A stretch of 64,000 nucleotides of DNA from positions 310,001-374,000 of the forward strand of contig CP099603.1 in assembly GCA_024372625.1 (NCBI GenBank). The letters are read 5' to 3'. A program made the position numbers and the translations under genes. Numbering within the stretch: the stretch's first letter is position 1; every line of letters begins with the position of its first letter. Shown here piece by piece: positions 57,685-64,000 of the stretch. The stretch comes from Comamonadaceae bacterium OTU4NAUVB1. Lineage in GTDB: Bacteria > Pseudomonadota > Gammaproteobacteria > Burkholderiales > Burkholderiaceae_C. The notes beneath the pieces are model-generated. The model saw only the letters and a program-made list of their open reading frames with translations. It ran no database searches and was not told the DNA's origin.

Positions 57685-59208
57685 TCACGTGCCGCAGTAG
57701 GTCCGGTAGCAGGCGGTGACTTCCTTGGCCGCCGGTTGGGCGTAGTCCACGTTCTGCGGCGTGGCGTCCCAGGGGTGGCGCACGGCGTCGAGCATCCGTT
57801 CGAACGGTCCGAAATCGTCCTGCGCGGAAGCCGCCGAGAGCGCCTCCTCCACGCGGTGGTTGCGGGCGATGATCCACGGGTTGACCCGTCCCATGCGCAC
57901 GCTCCGCTCGTCGGGCGTCGAGGCGCCCCCGGCCCGGTCCGCTTCGGTGCAGCGCTCGCGCCAGCGCGTCAGCCAGGCCTTCAGCGCGGGACCATCGGCG
58001 AACAGGCGCTCCAGCGGCCCGTCGTCGCCCGTCGCGGCATCGCCGAGGTGACGCCAGCCGAGCGTGAAATCGACACCGTCGGCATGCATCAGCGCCAGCC
58101 AATCCTCGGCCAGGGCCGCGTCGGCCGGGTCGGTGCTGGCTTCGAGGCCCAGCTTGGCGCGCTGGCCTTCCAGGAAGTGGGTCGGGTAGTAATCGGCGAA
58201 GGACTCGATCACCGCCGTGGCGTCGGCCACCACCCGGTCGGCGTCCGCCGCATCGGTGCCCTCGAGCATCAGCGGCAGCAAGGCCTCGGCCAGTCGCGTC
58301 AGGTTCCATTGCGCGATGGCCGGCTGGTTGCCGTAGGCGTAACGGCCATTCCGGTCGATCGAACTGAATACCGCTTCCGGGTCGTAGGCCTCCATGAAAG
58401 CGCACGGCCCGTAGTCGATGGTCTCGCCGGACAGGGTCATGTTGTCGGTGTTCATGACGCCGTGGATGAAACCGACGTTCATCCAGCGCGCGACCAGCGC
58501 CGCCTGGCGCTGCGTGACGTGGCGCAGCAGTTCGAGGTAGCGCGCCGGCGCCGGCTGTTGCGCCAGTTCCGGGTCGTGACGGGCGATGGCGTGATCGGCG
58601 AGCCGGCGCAACCCTTCGAGTTCGCGGCGGACCTGGAATTCGAAGGTGCCCACGCGCAGGTGGCTCGACGCGACCCGCGTCAGCACCGCGCCGCGCAGCA
58701 CGGTTTCCCGGTAGACCGGCTCGCCGGTCTCGACCACGGCCAGGGCGCGTGTGGTGGGAATGCCCAGGGCGTGCATGGCTTCGCCCACGAGCACTTCCCG
58801 CAGCATCGCCGCGAGCGAGGCCTTGCCGTCACCGCCCCGGGAGAACGGGGTGCGCCCGGAACCCTTCAGGGCGATGTCGTGCCGCCGACCCTCCGGGTCG
58901 AGCACCTCGCCCAACAGCAGGGCCCGCCCGTCCCCGAGCTGCGGCGAGAAGCCGCCGAACTGGTGGCCGGCGTACGCCTGGGCGATCGGCTCGGCGCCCT
59001 CGGGGACGGCATTGCCTCCGAAGATCGCGGCGCCGGCCTCGCCATCGAGCGCATCCGGGTCCAGGCCCAGCGCCTCGGCGAGCGCGCGATTGAAGAAGAC
59101 CATCCGGGGTCGTGGCACCGGGGCGGGCTTCCACGGCCGGTAGAGGCCCGGCAGGTCGCGCGCGAAGGTGTTGTCGAATTGGAAGAGGGGTCGGTCTGCG
59201 TTTGACAT
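57685..59208 (-). CDS. selO: Protein adenylyltransferase SelO (YdiU)
   Basis: A 507-residue SelO pseudokinase, which transfers AMP to Ser/Thr/Tyr of target proteins in redox stress. Segments include YAGHQFGGFSPQLGDGRA, ALKGSGRTPFSRGGDGKASL, and the flipped-ATP catalytic region GVMNTDNMTLSGETIDYGPC. The C-terminal CYRTYCGT keeps the Cys that is selenocysteine in eukaryotes. Length matches bacterial SelO (about 480-520). It is monocistronic, leftward, with a long gene-free region behind it. Confidence 0.93.
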   Translation of the reverse strand: MSNADRPLFQFDNTFARDLPGLYRPWKPAPVPRPRMVFFNRALAEALGLDPDALDGEAGAAIFGGNAVPEGAEPIAQAYAGHQFGGFSPQLGDGRALLLGEVLDPEGRRHDIALKGSGRTPFSRGGDGKASLAAMLREVLVGEAMHALGIPTTRALAVVETGEPVYRETVLRGAVLTRVASSHLRVGTFEFQVRRELEGLRRLADHAIARHDPELAQQPAPARYLELLRHVTQRQAALVARWMNVGFIHGVMNTDNMTLSGETIDYGPCAFMEAYDPEAVFSSIDRNGRYAYGNQPAIAQWNLTRLAEALLPLMLEGTDAADADRVVADATAVIESFADYYPTHFLEGQRAKLGLEASTDPADAALAEDWLALMHADGVDFTLGWRHLGDAATGDDGPLERLFADGPALKAWLTRWRERCTEADRAGGASTPDERSVRMGRVNPWIIARNHRVEEALSAASAQDDFGPFERMLDAVRHPWDATPQNVDYAQPAAKEVTACYRTYCGT

Positions 59209-59898
59209 GCGTTCAGGTTAGCCACGCCCCGGCTTCGTCCGTGTGAGCCGATGCCGACCGATCGGCGCGATTTTTTGTTCTGCGTCGTGTCCGTCGGACA
59301 CGCTGGGCGAGCGGCACGGCGGCGTCCGATCGGACGCGGGACTGCCGCTGGCGGTCCGCCGACGCGGATCGGCCATGGTTGTCTCACGACGTGAACAATT
59401 GAACACGGCGCCCGCAGGATGCATCGTGCAGCCCATCCGGACGACGGGGTCTGAAAGGGTGCTTTGAACCGTCGCAGTGGGGAGTTCGGCAGCTGTCCGG
59501 ATTGCGTGCGGGTGACATCGCAAGGCAGCCGCCATGAATGTTAACATAACTATTCTTGTATTAATCTTATCGGTTATGGGTTCGACTGGCGCGCATCAGC
59601 CAAGTCGCGTCGCGACGCCTGAGGCTTGACGGGACTTCCCGTCACCACAGCGGGTCACGACGGCCGCACATTGAGTTGCACTGGGCGACATCCGACCGTC
59701 TTCGGTTCTCGCGTGCGGAAAGCTTGCAGATGGCCGCCACGGTGTGGGCCTCGAAGATCGACCAAGGTTGGGCATCGTGCGCACTCGGCCCTGAGCGAAC
59801 TGTAGAAACGTACGAACAACAGGCTGCGCAGTCGATCCACCACGCGATGCGTCGATGCGCACTCTCCGCCTCACTCGTTACGGCTGCAACCACCCTTT
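59209..59898. other. Gene-free interval with AT-rich patch and hairpins
   Basis: Part of a 971-bp stretch without a credible gene. The first 320 bp include the selO promoter region. About 59535-59580 is strikingly AT-rich compared with the surroundings. Two perfect hairpins follow: 59604-59616 (GTCGCG-T-CGCGAC) and 59628-59643 (GACGGGA-CT-TCCCGTC). From about 59650 to 59890 short overlapping frames exist on both strands but none looks like a known protein; codon use is unlike neighbouring genes, so this may be a decayed gene or an intergenic repeat family. Confidence 0.5.
59628..59643. repeat. Perfect hairpin GACGGGA-CT-TCCCGTC
   Basis: A 7-2-7 perfect inverted repeat 12 bp after a second palindrome (59604-59616, GTCGCG-T-CGCGAC), in the gene-free interval. 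No U-run follows. Possible remnants of an intergenic repeat or an RNA structure. Confidence 0.55.
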
Positions 59899-60142
59899 AT
59901 AGGCTAACGGGTTAGCAGGTCGATGAGGCACTCAACCTAAATCCCGCGAAAAAACAAAGATCAAGTCCGTGGGTCCGTGGGTCCGTGGGTCCGTGGGTCC
60001 GTGGGTCCGTGGGTCCGTGGGTCCGTGGGTCCGTGGGTCCGTGGGTCCGTGGGTCCGTGGGTCCGTGGGTCCGTGGGTCCGTGGGTCCGTGGGTCCGTGG
60101 GTCCGTGGGTCCGTGGGTCCGAAGCTTAACCCGTTAGCCTAT
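59899..60142. repeat. 244-bp element: 16-bp inverted repeats flanking a tandem array
   Basis: ATAGGCTAACGGGTTA (59899-59914) is repeated as its exact complement TAACCCGTTAGCCTAT (60127-60142). The left copy also contains its own palindrome (GCTAAC-GG-GTTAGC). Between them lie 50 bp of AT-richer sequence and the 8-bp tandem array at 59965-60121. The form recalls a small non-autonomous element (MITE-like), but no clear target-site duplication was found. The right end lies 37 bp before the MOSC gene start. Confidence 0.8.
59965..60121 (+). repeat. Tandem array of an 8-bp G-rich unit (about 19.6 copies)
   Basis: An uninterrupted, apparently perfect array of GGGTCCGT from 59971, with 18 full units plus partial units at both ends (157 bp total). 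The plus strand has 19 GGG runs spaced by the 5-base loop TCCGT, fitting the G3-N1-7 G-quadruplex pattern. Because 8 is not a multiple of 3, a change of one copy would shift any frame read through it. Perfect copies imply recent expansion. Confidence 0.95.
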
Positions 60143-60179
60143 TTAGTTTTGCGGTGTTGCACGCCATCACAATGGCCCG

Positions 60180-60698
60180 ATGCCCGACCTCCGCGAACTC
60201 ACCCGCCAGTTTCCCCGGCCAGGACGCCTCGAACGCATCCTCCTGCGTCCGGCCCGGCGGGTGCCCATGGTGTCGGTCGACGAAGTGCTGGCGATCGCCG
60301 AGCACGGACTCCAGGGCGACCGAAGCGCCGTGGCGCGGATCGGCGGCGGCCGCCGGCAGGTCACGCTGCTGCAGGCCGAGCACCTGCCCGTCGTCGCTGC
60401 CCTGGTGGGTGTCTCCGCGGTCGCGGCGGAGTCGCTGCGCCGCAATCTGGTGATCTCGGGGCTCAACCTCGGCGCCACGCGCTCGCTGTTCGGCGATATG
60501 TCCCTGACGCTGTCGATCGGGCCCGAAGTGATCCTGGAGATCACCGGCCCGTGCGAACCCTGCTCGCGCATGGAGGACATCCTGGGCCCGGGTGGCTACA
60601 ACGCGATGCGCGGACACGGCGGCCGCACGGCCCGCATCCTCCAGGGAGGCGCATTGCGCGTCGGCGACCGTGTCGAATGCCGCTCGGTCGCGAATTAG
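60180..60698 (+). CDS. MOSC-domain protein
   Basis: A 172-residue MOSC domain (molybdenum cofactor sulfurase C-terminal type). [38 protein letters not shown] and the family Cys in [12 protein letters not shown] (about 123-134) are visible. MOSC proteins carry activated sulfur or bind molybdenum cofactor; YiiM-like members detoxify N-hydroxylated bases. It lies just downstream of the G-rich array, whose right inverted repeat ends 37 bp before its ATG, so its promoter must lie in or beside that element. Confidence 0.87.
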   Translation: MPDLRELTRQFPRPGRLERILLRPARRVPMVSVDEVLAIAEHGLQGDRSAVARIGGGRRQVTLLQAEHLPVVAALVGVSAVAAESLRRNLVISGLNLGATRSLFGDMSLTLSIGPEVILEITGPCEPCSRMEDILGPGGYNAMRGHGGRTARILQGGALRVGDRVECRSVAN

Positions 60699-60888
60699 CC
60701 GATCGCGCATTGCCGGGACGCGTCTGCAATGGAATGGCACGTGATCCGATGACGCGATCCGTCGATTGCCAATGCATTGACGCCGCCCGGCATCTTGCTC
60801 GTGCGCATTCAACTCGGGAAGCAACGCCTTGGCGACATCACGCTCGCGCATAGACTCGGCACTCCCGATCCATGACACCAAGGCGACC

Positions 60889-61677
60889 ATGACGAAGACC
60901 TATGCCCAAATCACGCGTGAAATCCAGGCCTTGCAGGCATCCGCCGACAAGCTTCGGGCGACGGAACTCAAGTCGACGATCGCCAAGCTGAACGAGATGA
61001 TCGCCACGTATGGATTGACCGAGGAAGACCTGCACTTTCCCGCCTCGGCGTCCACGCCCGCGCGTCGACAGCGCCCTTCGTCGTCGGCATCCGCGCGCTC
61101 GAGAAGGTCAAACGACGCGAAATACGGCGACGGTAAGGGCAACACCTGGGGTGGGCGCGGCCCCCGTCCGGCCTGGCTCAAGCAGGGCCTGAAGAAGCGC
61201 GGCAGCTCCATCGACGATTTCCTGATCTCGGCGCGGACCGACGCGCCGGCCGAGGCCCCCAAGGCCACGCCCGCGAAGGCCCCCGTCGTCGCGCCAGCGT
61301 CGCCAGCGAGCAAGGGCGGCGGAAAGTCCAACGCTTCTTCGACGACCTCTCCCAAGGCCTCGGCCAAGCCCGCGAAGGCCCGCGCGGCCACCCGCACGAT
61401 CCCGTCCGCTCCGACGGCACGGCCGCCCGCGAAGAAGGTCGTGCAGGCCAGCAAGGTGCCGGACTCGGCGAATCCGGTGCCGGCCAAGAAGGCGCCTGCC
61501 AAGGGCAATCTCATGGCCTCGGCGAAGAAGCCCAACCCGCCGAAGAAGGCCCGGTCCGGCGCCGTGGCGCCGGCGGCCGACGCCGCGCCCGCACCGTCGA
61601 CGGTGCCTGTCGCGGCGCCCATGCCGGCGCCGCAATCGGGCTCGGTCGAAGGTCGCGGCGACATCGCCGGAACCTGA
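60889..61677 (+). CDS. H-NS family protein with long histone-H1-like tail
   Basis: A 262-residue nucleoid protein. Residues about 1-50 form the coiled-coil oligomerisation region (QALQASADKLRATELKSTIA), and about 78-97 is the H-NS DNA-binding motif with GNTWGGRGPRPAWL. The remaining 150 residues are Ala/Lys/Pro/Ser-rich, like bacterial histone-H1 homologues. Typical H-NS proteins are 95-135 residues, so this is a fusion-like extended form. It would bind DNA, with AT-rich targets through the H-NS motif. It stands alone 190 bp after the MOSC gene. Confidence 0.9.
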   Translation: MTKTYAQITREIQALQASADKLRATELKSTIAKLNEMIATYGLTEEDLHFPASASTPARRQRPSSSASARSRRSNDAKYGDGKGNTWGGRGPRPAWLKQGLKKRGSSIDDFLISARTDAPAEAPKATPAKAPVVAPASPASKGGGKSNASSTTSPKASAKPAKARAATRTIPSAPTARPPAKKVVQASKVPDSANPVPAKKAPAKGNLMASAKKPNPPKKARSGAVAPAADAAPAPSTVPVAAPMPAPQSGSVEGRGDIAGT

Positions 61678-61845
61678 GCGACGCGGCCGCCGGGCCGATG
61701 TCCCGGCTCGATCGGAGCGACCCCGGACGCCGCCCGCGAAAGAAAGCCGGATCGTTAAATTGTTGCGCGATGCGGCACCGGTGTGCATGCATCTCGCCCG
61801 GATCGCGGCCCACCCGGGCAACGGGTGCCCGATCATCGGCGCGGG

Positions 61846-62790
61846 ATGAAAATCGCGCTTTGCACCTTGTTCGAAAGTCACTACCACTACGGCGTCGCCG
61901 CATTGGTCAATTCACTCGCGGCCTCGGGTTACGAGGGGTCGATCTGGGTCGGCCATCGCGGCGACCTGCCCGCCTGGATCGTCGATCATCCCGGCTTCGA
62001 CCCCCACGTCGGCCGGCTCCAGGTCACGCCGGCACTCGCGTTGAATGCCGTCAGACTGGACCCGACGTTCAGTCTCAATTACTACAAGCCGGTCTTCATG
62101 CAGGCGATCCTGTCGACGCATGAACCGGCCTGCGACGCCGTCGCCTACCTCGACCCGGACGTGATCGTGAAATGCGCCTGGCGCGAGATCCAGGCGTGGT
62201 TCGAGGAAGACGGCGTCGTGCTGGTCGAGGACATCAACGGGTCGCTCCCCTCCAACCACCGCAAGCGCCTCCTGTGGCGGCTGTATTTCGCGGGTCAGGG
62301 CGAGACCCAGCGCCGCAGCCTCGAGCGCTACTACAACTCCGGCTTCGTGGGCGTGCGACGCTCGCACCTGCAATGCCTGCGCGCCTGGCAGCGCATCTGC
62401 GAACGCATCGTCGCGGAAGTCGGCACCGCACGGCGCCAGCGCAAGGCGGGGGGACCGGACGACCTCTTCCATTCGACCGACGAGGACGCGCTCAACTTCG
62501 CACTGACGCTGAGCGACGTCCGGCTCAACGCCTGCGGTCCGGAAGCGATGGATTTCGCTCCGGGCGGCCGTCACCTGTCGCATGCCATCGGCGCCGACAA
62601 GCCCTGGCAGGGCCGGCACCTGCGCCGGGCCCTGCGGGGGCAGCCGCCGAGCATCGCCAGCCGCTGGTTCTACCGCTTCGCCGAAGGTCCCCTGGCGCCC
62701 TTCTCCGCCCTGCGGCTGGCCCGCCGACGTGGCTCGCTCGCGCTCGCCATCGCCCTCGGACGCCTCTACCAGCGCCTGCGCACGGCCTGA
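61846..62790 (+). CDS. Glycosyltransferase-like protein
   Basis: A 314-residue protein resembling GT-A fold glycosyltransferases of the GT8/nucleotide-diphospho-sugar group: MKIALCTLFESHYHYGVAAL at the start, DAVAYLDPDVIVK (DPD metal site, about 95-107), YYNSGFVGVRRSH, and FHSTDEDALNFAL. No signal or clear membrane helix is visible, although a basic/hydrophobic C-terminus may touch the membrane. Donor and acceptor are unknown. No other polysaccharide genes are nearby. Confidence 0.75.
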   Translation: MKIALCTLFESHYHYGVAALVNSLAASGYEGSIWVGHRGDLPAWIVDHPGFDPHVGRLQVTPALALNAVRLDPTFSLNYYKPVFMQAILSTHEPACDAVAYLDPDVIVKCAWREIQAWFEEDGVVLVEDINGSLPSNHRKRLLWRLYFAGQGETQRRSLERYYNSGFVGVRRSHLQCLRAWQRICERIVAEVGTARRQRKAGGPDDLFHSTDEDALNFALTLSDVRLNACGPEAMDFAPGGRHLSHAIGADKPWQGRHLRRALRGQPPSIASRWFYRFAEGPLAPFSALRLARRRGSLALAIALGRLYQRLRTA

Positions 62791-62831
62791 CGTCGGCCCC
62801 CCACGCGGACCGCCTCCGGCCGCCCGCCGCG

Positions 62832-64000
62832 TCAGCCGATCAGCCGCAACCCCGGCGGCAGCGATTCCCCGAACACGCCGCGTTCGCCGGCCTCGTCGAG
62901 CACCACGACCTCGCGCACGCGTTCGCTCCAGGCCGGCGGCGCGCGATGGGCCTGGAGCCGGGCAACGACCCGTTCACGCACGTCGTGCGGCAGGTCGCGC
63001 ACCCGGTCTCCGCTCAGACGCGCCAGGTGCGCGGCGGCGGCGGCGGCGCCCTCGACCTGCTTCCAGTCGAGCGTCAGCACCACGTCGAGCCACGCCGCCG
63101 CGGTGTCCGCGGGCACCACGCCGTGCGCACTGCCGTAGAGCGGCGACCGGGCGCCGATGCGCCCGAGCGCCCACAGCGTCCAGACCGCCCCGGCCTGCGA
63201 CCCACGCCCGGCCGCCAGGCCCCGCACGCGCTCGAGCAGCCATTCGCCGATCTCCACCTTGTGCGCGACCGGCACGCGTTCGAGCGACGCGCCCAGACGC
63301 ACCATCTCGTCCCACGCGCCCGCCACGAAACCGGCCGGGCGCTCGACGATGCCCGCCTCGTCGCCCTGCAGGTTGAGCGCGAAGTCCTGCAGCAGGCGCT
63401 CCTGCGCGGCGGCGTCCAGGCCGCCCGCGATGCGACGCCAGAAGGTCCACCATTCCGCGCGCACCTGGCGGTCGTTGCCGTGCCGCACGCCGCGCTCGAA
63501 GAGCGGCCACAGCCGGTCGATCCGCCAGCCGTCCAGCGCATCGCCGAAGCCCGGCCGCAGGCACCAGCCCGCCAGGCTGAACCACAGGCGCTCGTGATCG
63601 GCCGAACGATGGCGCCCGCCGGCACGCTGCCACAGCGCGTCGTGGAGCGGCCGCAGCCACGCGGTCGGCCAGCGTTCGCGGCCGCCGAGGAAACTTTCGA
63701 GCCGGCCGCGCAGCTGCTTGACGTCGCGCGGACCGACCGACCGGTCGCGTGCGCCGAAGACGCGCTCGATGGCCTCGACCGCCTCGGGAAAACGCGGCGG
63801 TAGGGCCGACGAAGTCGCCCCCGGTGCCGCATCGGCGCGCAGTTCGAAGGCCAGCTGCCAGCGCTGCGCCGGGTCGTCGAGCGCGATGCACTGGACGTCG
63901 AGCGTGCCGACCTCGCTCAGCGTGGCGACCAGCGCCACCGCGATGGGACGCCGCGCCGCGCCCTCCTGCGCACGCACGACCGTGGCCACCGGCGGCAGCG
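62832..64000 (-). CDS. Hsp70-family protein with DUF3731 C-terminus (partial, runs off window)
   Basis: The frame is open to the right edge, so the N-terminus (including any ATPase domain) lies outside. The visible 389 residues match the C-terminal part of large Hsp70-family proteins of Burkholderiales: a beta-sandwich end (VGTLDVQCIALD) and then DUF3731 (RDVKQLRGRLESFLGGRERWP, WFSLAGWCLRPGFGDALDGWRI, RAEWWTFWRRIAGGLD). The assignment as Hsp70 rests on this C-terminal pattern. The function of the DUF3731 extension is unknown. Confidence 0.75.
   Translation of the reverse strand, partial: LPPVATVVRAQEGAARRPIAVALVATLSEVGTLDVQCIALDDPAQRWQLAFELRADAAPGATSSALPPRFPEAVEAIERVFGARDRSVGPRDVKQLRGRLESFLGGRERWPTAWLRPLHDALWQRAGGRHRSADHERLWFSLAGWCLRPGFGDALDGWRIDRLWPLFERGVRHGNDRQVRAEWWTFWRRIAGGLDAAAQERLLQDFALNLQGDEAGIVERPAGFVAGAWDEMVRLGASLERVPVAHKVEIGEWLLERVRGLAAGRGSQAGAVWTLWALGRIGARSPLYGSAHGVVPADTAAAWLDVVLTLDWKQVEGAAAAAAHLARLSGDRVRDLPHDVRERVVARLQAHRAPPAWSERVREVVVLDEAGERGVFGESLPPGLRLIG

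Noticed and set aside
59965..60121. CRISPR array
   Set aside because: The unit is 8 bp with no spacers and no cas genes nearby; it is a simple tandem repeat.
59209..60179. tRNA, IS element or phage attachment site in the gene-free interval
   Set aside because: No cloverleaf, no transposase or integrase, and no clear target-site duplication around the inverted repeats.
59969..60853. Reading frame encoding an 8-residue GPWVRGSV peptide repeat, then running across the MOSC gene
   Set aside because: It is only the translation of the 8-bp tandem array (24-bp peptide period) and continues out of frame through the real MOSC gene; no ribosome site and no plausible protein.

Overview
The window is very GC-rich (by eye close to 70%), gene-dense chromosomal DNA. 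The gene families suggest a Burkholderiales betaproteobacterium, probably Comamonadaceae (Variovorax/Acidovorax/Xylophilus-like): several orphan Bug/TTT solute receptors, an H-NS with a GRGPRPxW DNA-binding motif, DUF2789, SrpA-type catalase paired with cytochrome b561, PiuC beside a TonB-dependent receptor, and PaoABC-type molybdoenzymes. This placement is inference; no rRNA, tRNA, CRISPR array, phage gene or transposase was seen. Most long antisense reading frames are GC-skew shadows and are left out.

Layout. 1-102: start of nirB (leaves the window). 442-3544: DUF2254 membrane protein and a convergent tannase/feruloyl-esterase lipoprotein. 3833-7643: Tat-exported PaoABC-type aldehyde oxidoreductase. 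7849-10807: a small protein, a 2OG-Fe(II)-like oxygenase, and a catalase + cytochrome b561 pair. 10869-12884: glycine-zipper protein, then an overlapping pair of a DUF1989 (carboxyguanidine-deiminase-like) protein and a GntA/YqcI-YcgG haem N-hydroxylase homologue. 13063-15456: NlpC/P60 lipoprotein, zinc-ribbon membrane protein, orphan TAXI receptor. 15605-19424: a second, apparently cytoplasmic, PaoABC-like operon. 19486-23481: DUF1090 protein, RIO-like kinase, trehalase and divergent glucose-dehydrogenase-like SDR. 23619-31379: a signalling block of GGDEF-EAL protein, bacteriophytochrome kinase, CheY-like regulator, double-REC hybrid kinase and DUF2789. 31436-43232: periplasmic protein, AI-2E permease fused to sensory domains, small-molecule dehydrogenases, two Bug receptors, esterase, and a CoA-transferase/HMG-CoA-lyase-like operon with divergent LysR. 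43235-48031: HExxH lipoprotein plus overlapping partner, HDOD protein, mntP behind a yybP-ykoY manganese riboswitch, and a small coiled-coil protein. 48124-52368: sigma-54 regulator facing an aldehyde dehydrogenase + DUF779 operon. 52378-57654: hydrolase and an iron block (TonB receptor, PiuC, PepSY protein, cytochrome b). 57685-59208: SelO. 59209-60179: a gene-free interval with hairpins, an AT-rich patch and a 244-bp element made of a 16-bp inverted repeat enclosing about 19.6 copies of an 8-bp G-rich repeat. 60180-64000: MOSC protein, H-NS with a histone-H1-like tail, glycosyltransferase-like protein, and the C-terminal part of an Hsp70-family protein.

The strongest candidates for something undescribed are the guanidine-chemistry pair (11552-12884), the inverted-repeat-bounded G-rich array upstream of the MOSC gene (59899-60142), the light/c-di-GMP cluster (23619-31071), the AI-2E permease fused to a GAF sensor (31948-34464), and the lipoprotein protease pair (43235-45447). 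Each is graded in the findings; none can be proven from sequence reading alone.
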